Positions 1 to 9,841 are shown, counted from the stretch's first letter. The stretch: 64,000 nt of DNA from Cycas panzhihuaensis (GCA_023213395.1 CM041465.1:38695741-38759740), one strand, 5' to 3'. The notes: a model not told the origin generated them from the letters alone. Translations and numbers: made by a program.

Positions 1-234
1 TTACCTTTAAGGCCGTGGTCATATAAAACTTTATTATGACATACAACTAGCTTGTTAAAGGAGCTCATTAATTTGAAGTGGCATCATAAAGAGGTATCTG
101 TACGGTTCGCCTTATATCTTGGCATCCGGGCATCTGTTTTCAAAACGGTTAGAGGCATTGGAATCGTACTTCAGAGACAGGCGCGTTGATATATAATTTG
201 AGGTATTTTTCTACTATTTTGATAGATTTATTTC

Positions 235-588
235 ATGTTGAAGTGGATACATTTATACATCATGGAGTTGATTAATGTTATTATTTTTGTACCAGAAAAG
301 AATGATTTTTGGATAATTGATAGTAACATAGCCTTGCCCAAATATATCGGAACTAATTTTCAAATTTTGAGAATCAAAATGGAATGTATATTTATGTTTA
401 AAAGGCTATGGAAAATTATTCTTGATGGTCCTGTATTAATTAATGAAGAAGGGGAAGAAATTTTCAAAAAAAAGAACAGAATAGCCATTAATGTGATGCT
501 TGTAGCTTTTGACAAGAAAAACCTTCCTCCTTCTTATCAATTCCTTTTTCATACACTTCAAAATATTGACTCAACTAAAGAGGCCTAG
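235..588 (+). pseudogene. Copia gag-like remnant
   Basis: An open frame of 117 codons whose middle part (about residues 36-80) has the spacing of a Copia Gag N-terminus: a G-T-N-F-Q patch followed by M-E, then L-W and a charged stretch. Gag forms the virus-like particle that packages element RNA. The rest of the frame has no recognisable motif and no zinc knuckle is visible downstream. The gag assignment rests on weak pattern similarity and the frame ends early, so this could equally be unrelated debris. Confidence 0.35.
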
Positions 589-1480
589 AATTTGTTATGG
601 TAAGTGTATGAAAAGAGCCCTGAAGAAGTATATAAGACTATCAGAAAGACTAAAAACCAGAAAAAGAAGCTAAAAAGGAAAGCAAAAAGGGAAAATTAGG
701 TTGATTCTGGTAAGATCAGTTCTCACATAGATTCATCTAACATTCATAAAGTGGATGAAGAATTGTATGAACCTATTTTTGAAAATAGGTCAGATGATCA
801 CTATTTGAAATCTGAAGATTTGATTCCACCAAACACTTTGAACCTCGGCATGTTGACAGGAAAGACTGCATTGAAAACTGCCGAAAAAATGGAGGTTGAA
901 AAACCTAAAAGTGATTCCAGAAAGCATCTATTACATGTGGTGTATTATGGTGACACTACTGCCTTAGTAGGAAGCTTGGGCAACATTACCTTAATTTGTA
1001 TTGATAGATTTATTGCCAAGATCCAAATGATGTCAAGTCATATGGTTGTTTGCACATGCACAAGACTCTATATGATAACATTCAATTTGGTTACATTTTC
1101 TGTCCTTATTCTTGAAAGAATCCAAATTGTGTTAACATACCCTGCAATGGTTCTAAAAGATTCATTCAAAGAAGGAGAGAACATGGTTGGAATATGATTT
1201 GATCAAAATCTTGTCCACCAAGGTTGTTGTATGTTTTGGGTAGGCTACTTAGCTATGAAAGTCAATCATGTCAAAGGGGCATACTATCTTTATGTAACCA
1301 TAATTGGGAAATATGTGCATGTAATCATAATGAAAATTCTCATCATATTTGGCACAAAGAATTCCTTGGATGATATAGAGAAGACAAAGTATTTTGTTGG
1401 TTCAGGACATGCGCTTGCACATGTGGAGTTAGGAAATGAATCATTGTTCCTCATTTCCTTTTAAGGAAGTGTTCAATAGC
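589..1480. other. unassigned AT-rich debris with two short open frames
   Basis: Two plus-strand frames are open here, 751-1197 (148 codons) and 1231-1464 (77 codons). I recognise neither. The first begins with a charged acidic and basic stretch and then becomes hydrophobic and Cys-poor. The second is hydrophobic. There is no zinc knuckle, DSG, integrase or polymerase motif. The position between a gag-like remnant and a Copia polymerase remnant on the same strand suggests decayed internal sequence of one old Copia element, which is inference only. Confidence 0.3.
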
Positions 1481-1499
1481 TTGAGAAGTTGATCGTTCT

Positions 1500-1760
1500 G
1501 GCAGACTTGGAGACAAACAAGAAGGAATCCCTTCTCTTCATGGGGTTAAAATCCAAGTTCAAGTCAAATCCAATTTGGGAACGACCATTGACATGATAGA
1601 CCTTGAGCGTCTACATTACTTGTTAGGTATCGAAGTCAGACAAATGGAAGATAGAATCATGATGTTGCAGTCTTAATATGTGAAGAACCTACTGGAGAAG
1701 TTCAGGACACAAGACTACAAACTGGTTGCAACACCATGTGCTAAAGGCAAGTTATTCGAA
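1500..1760 (+). pseudogene. Copia reverse transcriptase fragment
   Basis: The plus strand encodes the connection region of a Copia reverse transcriptase: an L-x-R-L-H-Y-L-L-G-I-E-V block at about 1597-1635, then a Q-S-x-Y-V-K-N-L-L patch and a T-P-C-A-K motif. These correspond to the segment just after the YVDD palm in intact elements of this window. At least one in-frame stop is present (about 1672). The catalytic YVDD, the fingers and the RNase H are missing. The fragment runs directly into LTR sequence at about 1761, so an internal deletion removed RNase H and the first part of the LTR. Confidence 0.65.
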
Positions 1761-2007
1761 AGATCACAACCCTTAACAGTTGACACCTCTTAAGGGATTA
1801 TAAATATCCTTGAGTCCATTGTATATTCATCTCAATTGGAATCAAAGTGATCGATAGATCTTTTATGGTGGGTATTTTCCCAATAGGGTTTCCCCCATAT
1901 ATCTTGTGTATTGTGCAATTGTTCTCTATTTATATTGTTTGCTTGTTGTGTATGATAAAGATTTTGCAGTGTGTAAACATGTATGCATTCATTCATGTTT
2001 CTTAACA
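1761..2007 (+). repeat. partial LTR, same family as elements B and B'
   Basis: This stretch is the reverse complement, with substitutions, of most of the B LTR at 13551-13889. Shared blocks include the cacctcttaagggattataa stretch, the cttgtgtattgtgcaattgt block and the terminal catgtttcttaaca. It ends in TTAACA as the B LTRs do. About 90 bp at its start are missing. No primer-binding site follows, so it is most likely the 3' LTR of a plus-strand B-family copy whose polymerase remnant lies immediately upstream. Confidence 0.8.
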
Positions 2008-2428
2008 CTACAAAACAAATTCCTGAAGGGCGATTAACGCACCATGGCTTAGGAGGAGTGGACGCCATGTAAGGCACAACCAACAATCTACTACAACAGG
2101 CGCAGCCAAGACTCACACATGAACAAGCAAAATAGAGTGCCATGGAAGGTAAAAACCCACAAACTTCTTCAAAACGTTGTTGCACAGAGGACTGCCTCAC
2201 AACATTCAAGACAAGTGTTTGCCAAAACAAGACAAACAAAACACTCTCTCAAATTTTCCTTAGAAATCAACCAATATGTTCTCCTCAAATTTTTCTCAAA
2301 AATCTACTAATATGAAACAGATAAAGGGAGCACATTTCAAAGGAGGTGCCTACTTAACATGCAATAGGATAAGAAATTAGAGAACCAATCCTTCTAGACT
2401 GACAACAAATGAAGAGAGAGAACCTGAC
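2008..2428. other. probable retrotransposon leader, no coding signal
   Basis: This is AT-rich, low-complexity sequence with CTCAAATTTT-type repeats. A short plus frame (2119-2310) has no recognisable motif. It lies on the internal side of the minus-strand LTR that starts at 2439, so it is probably that element's 5' leader, cut off on the left. Confidence 0.4.
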
Positions 2429-2438
2429 TTCGATACCA

Positions 2439-2784
2439 TGTCAGAGAATAAGGTTAAAGCAAAATTCACAACACTAATTACATGCACAACAAGCAAGAAA
2501 TGAAGGAAGTGCTAACGAATCATACCTCCCCAAAATCTCATTAATAAAAAATAGTTTAATACAACAGATATATATATATATATATATAGATAGATAGATA
2601 GATAGATATACAGACTACAAATTTTCAAAAAAAATATTGGCAGTTCTAACTGCTCCCATAGTGGCCAATTAATAACTACCTCAATTTATGGTTGCCTCTA
2701 ACTACCTTATTTAATGACTTCAACTAATCCCCATAATTAATGACTTGAGCAAGAATATTCCATATGAGGAATATTCTAATGACA
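2439..2784 (-). repeat. minus-strand 5' LTR with primer site
   Basis: The unit begins TGTCAGAGAATA and ends TATTCTAATGACA. These form an imperfect terminal inverted repeat of the kind that closes an LTR. Immediately to its left (2429-2438) is TTCGATACCA, the reverse complement of TGGTATCGAA, a primer-site-like sequence, so this would be the 5' LTR of a minus-strand element whose body extended leftward and is now lost. No second copy is in the window and no TSD can be tested, so the exact right end is inferred. Confidence 0.55.
2568..2609. repeat. microsatellite (AT)n(GATA)n
   Basis: An uninterrupted AT dinucleotide run is followed by tandem GATA units, lying inside the LTR at 2439-2784. A simple repeat of this sort is expected to vary in length between individuals. 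Confidence 0.95.
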
Positions 2785-2887
2785 TGAGAAATAAACTTAA
2801 ATGAACATGAAATGAGAATGAACATTACTTCTAAGGTGGAATAACTAGGGTAATTTGGCTAGCTCTGTTTTCTTGGTTCATATTAAA

Positions 2888-3528
2888 ATGGCTTCTATTT
2901 ACCCACTTCTGAAATAAGACAAATTGACAAGGGATGATTTTGGCGCCTAGAAAGCAAAAATCAAAGGGATTCTTTGCGCAAGAGGAGCATGGGCACAAAT
3001 TGAAGCAATAGTCTCAAAGCTAACTGATCAAGACAAAGCTTGAGCTTTCGAAGAATGAGACCACTACACCTTTGTAGCAATTCTTCTCTTTGTAGTTGAT
3101 CACATTTTTCCCCATATAGCCCAAGCCAACACTGCTCATGAAGCTTGGAACATTTTGGTTGTCTTGTATACCCAACAAAATGTGGCTAAGATACAATCTT
3201 TAAAAGAAGATTTGTATAGAGACAAGATGAATGAAAATGAGAGTGTCACTAGCTTTATCACTGAATTAAAAGCCTGCGTGAAAGCCTAGCCTCTATAAGA
3301 GGAGTTCTCATTGAAGAAGAACTTGTTCAAATTGTATTGAACAAGTTACCAAAATCTTTTGAAAATTTTGTAACCATTCTATCCTTATCTCCCGATATCA
3401 AAAATCTCACTTTTGATGTTTTGTGTGGACACTTGCTACATCATGAGCAAAGAAAGCAAATATATGTTGAGGAAACTAACTTGGAAAACCCCTTCGCCTC
3501 AAAAATTAGAATTCAAGAGAGAGGTTAA
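2888..3528 (+). pseudogene. E gag
   Basis: Gag of element E, the capsid protein of the virus-like particle. The start ATG at 2888 gives M-A-S, as in the related gag of element D at 5901. Recognisable blocks follow: a G-A-W patch near 2985, an H-E-A-W-N-I-L patch near 3140 and a region near 3330-3450 that matches the D gag up to an L-L-H-H-E-Q segment. There are several stops and at least one frame change, including stops near 2950, 3043 and 3290. The frame 3337-3528 is the longest clean piece. It is not functional. Confidence 0.7.
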
Positions 3529-3597
3529 CAAACTTGAATTCAGAGAGGCCCTATAAATCAAGGAAGAGGTAGAACCCAAAAAAGTACCTCTCAAAGA

Positions 3598-4131
3598 ATT
3601 GTATGTTATTACTATGGTAAAATGGGCCATTTTACCAAAGACTACAGGTATAGGAAGGCGGATTTTGCTCGAAGCAAGAGGGTTGCAGGCAATTATAGCG
3701 AAGAGAAAGAAGACAATGAAGAAACAACATTTGTTGTAGCATTGTCATCATAACTTGCATCAAAAAATAATTGGTACATTGATTCTAAAGCCTCCAAACA
3801 TATGATGCCCAAACTTGACCAGTTCAAAAAAATCAACAATGTTGAAGCTAGAGTTGCAATAGAATCGAATGATAACAGTATTGATCCCATTCAAGGAAAG
3901 GGCATTATTCCAGTAGTGATAGACGGAAAAATAAAAAAGGTTGGCAATGTCTTATATGTACCAAGAATTAAAAAAAAGAATCTCCTATCTGTGTCCCAAA
4001 TGACCAAGAAAAATCTTAAAGTAACATTTCAAGGCAATGAATGCCATATCAAAGACAAAAATCATGAAATCATAGGAAGAGAGATAGAAGAAAATGGCCT
4101 CTACAAATTTGTAGCAACTCTTGCCACGTAG
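3598..4131 (+). pseudogene. E zinc knuckle and protease
   Basis: A nucleocapsid knuckle near 3600-3645 reads C-Y-Y-Y-G-K-M-G-H-F-T-K-D-Y: the second and last Cys are Tyr, so zinc binding is lost. The aspartic protease, which matures the polyprotein, follows. Its active-site motif near 3778 reads I-D-S-K-A-S-K-H-M, with Lys in place of the Gly of D-S-G. The rest (open at 3802-4131) includes the usual V-L-Y-V-P and L-L-S-V-S-Q blocks of Copia proteases. It runs into the integrase N-terminus. Confidence 0.75.
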
Positions 4132-4521
4132 GCTCTTTCTGTAAATCATTTTAAAAATAAAAATGAAATTTGGCATTCTAGGTATGGCCATTTGTCTTAT
4201 AAATATCTTGGTCAACTCAAACATCACAATATGGTGAAAGGTCTTCCAACTCTATCAAAGCCTCACACTATACATGAAGCATGTATGTTAGGGAAACAAA
4301 ATAGGCTCAAGTTTTATTAGAGCACTCAGAGATCCCAAACAAAGTTAGAGTTGATACATAGTGATATTTGTGGACCAATTATTGCAATCTCCAACGAAGG
4401 AGCTAAACATTATTTGACTTTTATAGATGATTATACCAAGAAAATCTGCATTTATTTTCTCAAAAATAAATCTGATGCCACTGATGCCTTCAAGGAGTTC
4501 AAGACACATGTTGAAAGAGAG
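4132..4521 (+). pseudogene. E integrase, N-terminal half
   Basis: The pre-integrase zinc domain is visible as I-W-H-S-R-Y-G-H-L-S-Y, but its usual C-x2-C pair is reduced to one Cys in the patch E-A-C-M-L-G-K. The catalytic core then starts: L-E-L-I-H-S-D-I-C-G-P carries the first catalytic Asp and T-F-I-D-D-Y-T-K-K follows. An in-frame TAG interrupts it near 4318. Translation continues to T-H-V-E-R-E at 4521, where element B begins on the opposite strand. The next codons of E are at 13890. Confidence 0.75.
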
Positions 4522-4616
4522 TGATCATCCTTCACTTCTTCATATGAAATAGGATCACTAGACTCGTTGGTGTTCACCACCAAAGTCTGACTAGCATACT
4601 GGCTTCTAGTTCTTCT
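4522..4616 (-). pseudogene. B linker fragment left of D
   Basis: Read on the minus strand this continues the B frame from 9842 after removal of D: an R-R-T-R-S patch, then an acidic stretch ending P-I-S-Y-E-E-V-K-D-D, the block that precedes the reverse transcriptase core in Copia. It stops at 4522 against the plus-strand integrase of E, with no LTR between. Confidence 0.7.
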
Positions 4617-4621
4617 ATCAT

Positions 4622-4794
4622 TGTTAGAATATAATGTCTAATCCTTTTTATATTAATGACACGTGTCATTATGCTATGTATCGGTTACAAAGTAGTTCCA
4701 AAGGGTTACAAACCCTAATTGTATATATATACTCATATACTCTCAATAAGATTATCAAGTATTCTTCATTAGGCACTGTAGCATCAATCCTACA
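4622..4794 (+). repeat. D 5' LTR
   Basis: The 173-bp LTR starts TGTTAGAATATAATG and ends ATCCTACA. It includes a palindrome TAATGACA-CG-TGTCATTA (4654-4671) containing a CACGTG core, and a TA-rich stretch near 4720-4740 that could act as the TATA region. Its partner at 9664 has the same ends and length. Confidence 0.93.
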
Positions 4795-4807
4795 TGGTAT
4801 CAGAGCC
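4795..4807 (+). promoter_or_regulatory. D primer-binding site
   Basis: TGGTATCAGAGCC directly abuts the LTR end. It is the standard plant initiator-Met-tRNA primer site for minus-strand synthesis. Confidence 0.9.
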
Positions 4808-5064
4808 ATTTTAGGTCTAGATCTTGTCTGGAGAAATATTTCCGCATTTGATCGCATGTTTGTACACCAGTACGGTCAAAAAAAAATTCTCAGAATTTGA
4901 TGAAATTTCACCAAGAGGGGCGCCTTGACCTGCTCTTCACTTTTCTCCAAAGGATCAAATTCAAATTTTGTCGTTTTGATGCCCTAAAGATCGCCTCGTT
5001 GTACGGCCACCATTGGAGACTTTTGCTCGCTTCTCACCGCATGACGCCTATATCGAAAACTCGG

Positions 5065-5103
5065 TATCAATAGAAAGCCCTCGGCGTAAGCTTTCCATTG
5101 ATA
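5065..5103 (+). repeat. hairpin in D leader
   Basis: The arms TATCAATAGAAAGC (5065-5078) and GCTTTCCATTGATA (5090-5103) pair over 14 positions with one mismatch around an 11-nt loop, cctcggcgtaa. In the transcript this would be a stable stem-loop in the leader, where retroelements often keep dimerisation or packaging structures. The function is inferred. Confidence 0.6.
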
Positions 5104-5769
5104 TATGACTCGAAGGCCTTCTCCTTCAGATATGAAAGAAATCAGCAAAGTCGTGAAAAAACCCTAGCCACCCATTGGAGTTTCGTCTGGCTTTTTCTCC
5201 TCACTGAGAGGTCCATTCAAAAAAATAGTTGTAGATCAGGAATCTACACATCAAGGTCGTTCTTTTGACACCTCTTTCAGAGCATTTCGAGAAAGTTGAT
5301 TTGACTCATTTATTAGCAAGATCGCCATCCGCATTTACTGTCAAGAACAATTTTTTATCTCAGGAAAGCACTCAAAAATTCTCCTTGTTGCATTTTCCTT
5401 GTTTTGATTGAGTATTCTAGTCTCTTTCATTTCTTAAAAATATATTAAAAAGGAAGATATATTATCTTTGTTGCACTTGTCTTCTTCTTCTTCCACGGGT
5501 AGATAACTCTGCTTGTGGCCTACCTGCTCTCATTTTAGAGACCCTATTCCGAGGGTCTATAAAAATCGCATTAGATCTGTCGTTCTTGGTTAAGCACGTT
5601 GGGAGTTCGGAACCATCATGTGAAGTGAGGGGAACCGAAAGGATCCAATACCTGTGCCTCGCATGTAACTCGCTCACAGATTTGAGCCTCCACGTACCGA
5701 AAGGTATATAAGAGGACCCTATAGGACCTTGAGCCCAACCTAGATTAGGGAGCCCAATCGATCGCCGAA

Positions 5770-5830
5770 GCCTCGTAGTGCAGTGGTTAGCGGTTAGCGC
5801 CACAAAGCTACCTGTCTCGAAACTCCATTG
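5770..5830 (+). other. tRNA-like (possible SINE head) in D leader
   Basis: TAGTGCAGTGG at 5776-5786 fits the RNA polymerase III A-box consensus TRGYNNARNGG at every position. GTCTCGAAACT at 5814-5824 resembles the B box GGTTCGANNCC at 8 of 11 positions, 27 nt downstream. No poly-A tail or target duplication is seen, so this could be a tRNA-derived insertion without its tail, or coincidence. Confidence 0.3.
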
Positions 5831-5900
5831 GAGGTTTATCAACAGGCCTACGAGTCCAGGTAATCCCATGTCTAGACTTGATAGAATTACTCACCTTCTC

Positions 5901-6835
5901 ATGGCTTCCTCTCTTCGACTTTCCGAGTCTGAAAACCTCACCAGTGATAACTATGAATCATGGAAGACCAAGATGAGATCCTACTAGTGGCTCAGGGTGC
6001 ATGGGACCAGACAGAGTGCATCAAACCTGAGCTTGCAGACGCTACTGAAAAGAAGGTACACATGGAACAAAAAGTTCTTGCACTTGCCTCAATAACTCTG
6101 TCAGTTGCAGACTCCATCCTACCTCACATAGCTGGCGCCACCAATCCTCATGAAGCCTAGACCACATTGAAGACCTTCTATGCCCAGAAAAACATAACTC
6201 GTGTCATGGCACTCAAAAGCCAAATGGCTACCCTAAGGATGTCTGAATCGGAAGACTTCACCTCCTTTCTTGGATGATTCAAGCTACTTCATGAAAACCT
6301 AGTGTCAGTTGGGGTGAGTTATTCATATGGTGACCTCATTGACCTTATTATACACAAACTTCCTGCTCGATTCCGGAACTTTGTTACATCTTACAAGTTG
6401 ATGGCAGAAATTGCATAGCACTCATTCACTACTGTTTGTGGCCAACTTCTACATCATGAGCAGACTGAAACCAATCTCGAAAATGAATTGGAAAATGCAT
6501 TTTCATCCAGAGTGAGTATACGAGGCAGGGGCACCACCAACAGAGGAGTTTTTCGTGGATTAGACCAAGGGAGAAGACAACCCACAAACTATACTCCTGG
6601 TAGAGGACGATCTTCTCCTCGCACTCATCCCATCCAGTACTCAGGAGGACGACTTGGTCACCAAATCATCTACTATTATTGTGGAAAAGCTGGTCACTAC
6701 ACCACCAACTGTCATCACCACAAAGCTGACATAGAAAGAGGAATCATAGCTTCAGGTAGCTACTCAGGACAACCTGACAAAAAGGAGTCAATTGAAGAAG
6801 AAGAAGAAGAGACCGCGTTTGTAACAGCTCTTTCC
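5901..6835 (+). pseudogene. D gag
   Basis: Gag starts at ATG 5901 (M-A-S-S) with the S-E-x-L-T-S-D-N-Y-x-S-W-K block of the Copia gag superfamily. The frame breaks at the TAG at 5985-5987 and continues at 5960-6160 in another frame, then has further stops near 6158, 6274 and 6416. From 6488 it is open again: an arginine- and glycine-rich stretch, then a zinc knuckle Y-Y-Y-C-G-K-A-G-H-Y-T-T-N-C (about 6670-6711) whose first Cys is Tyr. An acidic E-E-E-E run precedes the protease. Confidence 0.85.
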
Positions 6836-7085
6836 TCAGCAGTAAAGAATAAAAATTATGATGATTGGTTTATAGAATCTGGAGCTTCTAGACACATGAT
6901 CCACAAGCGAGCTTGGTTCAGCAGCATAAGCCCTTCTCAAAATTACGGCTCAGTTGAACTTGGAGATGACACCACCCATCCAATACAAGGACATGGAACA
7001 GTTCCTATTACCTTGCCAGATGGAAACACTGAAAAAGTTGGCCGTGTGCTCTACGTACCAGGAATGACAAAAACTCAAGTATCTC
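6836..7085 (+). pseudogene. D protease
   Basis: Aspartic protease region in the same frame as the end of gag. The active-site motif near 6872 reads I-E-S-G-A-S-R-H-M: the catalytic Asp is Glu, which should abolish cleavage. The downstream blocks Y-G-S-V-E-L-G-D-D and V-L-Y-V-P-G are typical of Copia. After about 7080 the sequence no longer matches related elements, and the pre-integrase segment is absent up to 7145. Confidence 0.85.
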
Positions 7086-7139
7086 GTATCTCACCGATGC
7101 ACAACAAGCTCCAGGTATCTCTGCAGTCCATTCACTCCC

Positions 7140-7790
7140 CCATCCTTGCAAGGGGCGCGCTACTATTTGACCTTCATAGACGATTACACTAGAAAGATCT
7201 GGATCTATTTTCTTAAATTAAAGTCTGATGTATTTGACACCTTTCTTAAATTCAAAGCCAAAGTTGAAAAAGAAAGTGAATGTAGCATCAAATGCTTGAG
7301 GACTGACAATGGTGGGGAATTCACATCCAATGAATTCACACAATATTGCAAGAAAAATGGTATACAAAGACAATTTACAACTCCCTACACTCCACAATCC
7401 AATGGAGTGGCTGAGAGGAAAAATAGGACCATAACGGAGATGACTCGTTCCTTGCTAAAACAAAAAGGGGTAAGCAACAAATATTGGGTTGAAACAAGAA
7501 ATACAACAGATACCTTCACAACAGAAGTCCAACTAAAGCTCTGGAGAACATAACCCCTGAAGAAGCATGGTCAGGTCAAAAACCAAATGTCTCACACCTT
7601 CGAGTCTTTGGATCGACCATCTACATGCACATTCCTACTGAAAAGAGAAAGAAATTAGATGATAAAAGCAAGAGATGCATTCTTGTGGGATATAGCGAAG
7701 TATCCAAAGCATATTGATGCCTAGATCCTCTAACCAACAAGATCTATCCCAATAGGGATGTGCACTTTGACGAATCAACTGATGAAGACT
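7140..7790 (+). pseudogene. D integrase, missing its N-terminus
   Basis: Integrase begins abruptly at G-A-R-Y-Y-L-T-F-I-D-D-Y-T-R-K. The HHCC zinc domain and the first catalytic Asp (H-S-D-x-C-G-P in relatives) have been deleted. The second Asp (L-R-T-D-N-G-G-E-F, about 7297) and the catalytic Glu (G-V-A-E-R-K-N-R-T, about 7410) remain. The frame shifts near 7500, and the C-terminal part continues as P-E-E-A-W-S-G and G-S-T-I-Y-M-H-I-P with stops near 7718 and 7792. Without the first Asp this integrase cannot be active. Confidence 0.85.
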
Positions 7791-8008
7791 AGGTTGATGG
7801 GAAAACTGTACCTACTCAATCAGTTGACATCATCGTACCAAGTTGGACTCAATCTCACTCTGAGATAGATCAAGGTGAACAACAAAGAACAGAAAATGCA
7901 CCACCACTTGCTGTCACTACAAGTGTCTCTGATGAAGGATTGCACTCATCTGAATAAAACAAAGCTATCAACAACTTAATTCAACCCCAAAATCCCTCAC
8001 AAAAAAAG

Positions 8009-9676
8009 GTGCCAAAATGGTACCTAAAAACAATGGAGGAATCCAGAGTAAATCCAGATCTCATTCAAGAAGGGAAAAGAACCAGAAGTCAAACGCATCA
8101 TGGGCTCACTGCTCAACATGATATATCATATCAAGAAGCCCAAAATGATCCTCGTTGGAAAGAAGCAATGAATGAAGAAATGGAATCAATCTATAGTAAT
8201 AAAACTTGGGAACTCACTACTCCTCCACAGGGAAAACCCATCATTGGATGCAGATGGTTCTATAAAATCAAGGAGAAATTTGATGGCTCAATTGATAAAT
8301 ACAAGGCCCGACTTGTTGCAAAGGGCTACTCTCAAACTCAAGGTATAGATTATGACAAAACATTTGCTCCTGTCAGTAAAATGACTACACTTAGGGCGGT
8401 GATTGCCTTAGTCGCACAAAATAATTGGACAGTGTATCAAATGGATGTCAAAGGAGCTTTTCTCAATGGAGATCTTCAAGAGGAAGTATACATGGAGTAG
8501 CCTCCAGGATATGTCACACAAGGACAGGAGCATCTGGTCTGCAAACTCAACAAAGCTCTTTATGGACTAAAACAAGTTCCTAGAGCATGGTATGCAAAGA
8601 TGGACTCATACCTACAAAGTCTTGGGATGAAATGATCAGAAGCTAACTCTGGGCTTTACATTCACATTGACAAGAATAACCAGGTCACCGTTCTTGTATT
8701 GTATGTAGATGATCTGATTCTCACTGGAAGCAACACCAACTGGATCAACTCGTTGCGACTTCAATTGTCAAAAACCTTCAAAATGACAGACTTAGGTGAG
8801 ATTCACTACTACCTGGGGATAGAAATTCATAAGTTGAAAGATGGAATCTCCATGCATCAAAGCAAGTATACAACACAGATACTGAAAGACTTTAGTATGA
8901 TGGATTGCAAACCATCTTTCATGCCCATGAGTTCTGGAACCAAACTTACTGTTGATCCAGATGGGGAGTCAGTAAATGATACCCTTTACAGGAAACTTGT
9001 CAGAAATCTCATATATTTCACTTCAACAAGGCCAGACATTGCATTCGCAGTGGGACTAATCTCAAGGTACATGTCTAACCCAAAGGTATCTCATTGGAAA
9101 GCAGCCAAGCATATTCTTCAATACCTGCAAGGAACAAAGACTTATGGGATTTACTACAATAATCAAGGATCAAATCAATTAACCAAGTACATAGACTCTG
9201 ACTGGGTAGAAGACATTGAGAGTCGAAAATCCACCTCTGGATATTGTTTTGACTTGGGAAACAGCATTATATCTTGGAGAATGAAGAAACAATCCACTGT
9301 ATCATTATCTACATCCGAAGCAAAATACCAGGCAACAGTTCAATCCTCTTGTGAAGCTATCTGGCTAAGACATCTTTTGGATGAACTACAGTTTTCTCAA
9401 AAGGCTGCAACCATAATCAATTATGACAATCAGAGCACCATTCAAATGACGAAGAACCCGGTTTTTCATGCCCGAACGAAACATATTGAAGTTCATCATC
9501 ACTTCATCCGAGAGAAAGTAGACAGAGGGGAAGTCAAATTGTCCTATTGTCCAAGCTCAGAACAATTAGTTGACATCTTCCCAAAACCTCTTCCCAAGGA
9601 GAAGTTCATGTACCTCAGAGATAAGATTGGCATGAAGGAAAAGGATATGACATTAAGAGGGGATGTTAGAATATAA
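8009..9676 (+). pseudogene. D reverse transcriptase and RNase H
   Basis: The best-preserved part of D. Fingers and palm: W-K-E-A-M-N-E-E-M, C-R-W-F-Y-K-I-K, Q-M-D-V-K-G-A-F-L-N-G (first catalytic Asp). A TAG replaces the Gln of Q-P-P-G-Y at 8498-8500, and a TGA lies near 8635. Catalytic Y-V-D-D-L is at about 8702-8716. The connection has D-L-G-E-I-H-Y-Y-L-G. RNase H from about 9180 shows Y-I-D-S-D-W, S-T-S-E-A and the closing H-A-R-T-K-H-I-E-V-H-H-H-F-I-R block. The frame 8699-9676 is uninterrupted and ends in the 3' LTR. One protein made RNA-to-DNA copies and removed the RNA template. Confidence 0.92.
9655..9663 (+). promoter_or_regulatory. D polypurine tract
   Basis: AAGAGGGGA lies immediately before the TGTTAG of the 3' LTR, the expected primer site for plus-strand DNA synthesis. 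Confidence 0.85.
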
Positions 9677-9836
9677 TGTCTAATCCTTTTTATATTAATG
9701 ACGCGTGTCATTATGCTATATATCAGTTACAAAGTAGTTCCAGAGGGTTACAAACCCTAATTGTATATATATACTCATATACTCTCAATAAGATTATCAA
9801 GTATTCTTCATTAGCCATTGTAGCACCAATCCTACA
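9664..9836 (+). repeat. D 3' LTR
   Basis: 173 bp, same ends as the 5' LTR, about seven substitutions. One of them (ACA to ACG) breaks the perfect palindrome seen at 4654-4671. It is followed at once by ATCAT (9837-9841), the second copy of the target duplication. Confidence 0.93.
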
Positions 9837-9841
9837 ATCAT

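Larger units (their letters stand above)
4808..5900 (+). other. D 5' leader
   Basis: About 1.1 kb lie between primer site and gag, without credible coding sequence. The leader holds a hairpin (5065-5103) and a tRNA-like stretch (5770-5830). The minus-strand open frame at 5462-5869 has no recognisable domain and I regard it as chance. Confidence 0.7.
4622..9836 (+). mobile_element. element D: full-length but defective Copia, TSD ATCAT
   Basis: A 5.2-kb plus-strand Copia with 173-bp LTRs at both ends (4622-4794 and 9664-9836), flanked by the duplication ATCAT at 4617-4621 and 9837-9841. The LTRs differ at about seven positions (4%). The internal order is gag, protease, integrase, reverse transcriptase, RNase H. 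An internal deletion around 7080-7140 has removed the pre-integrase domain. There are many stops, and the protease active site is I-E-S-G. It sits inside B, interrupting an L-A-N-D-R-R coding patch. Confidence 0.93.

Noticed and set aside
1832-2239. Minus-strand 135-codon protein
   Set aside because: It overlaps a recognisable B-family LTR fragment on the opposite strand; similar shadow frames appear in the other B LTRs.
2568-2609. AT/GATA run as a centromere or matrix-attachment signal
   Set aside because: It is one short microsatellite with nothing else to support such a role.
5462-5869. Minus-strand 135-codon gene in the D leader
   Set aside because: No recognisable domain, lies antisense within a retrotransposon leader and overlaps the tRNA-like stretch.
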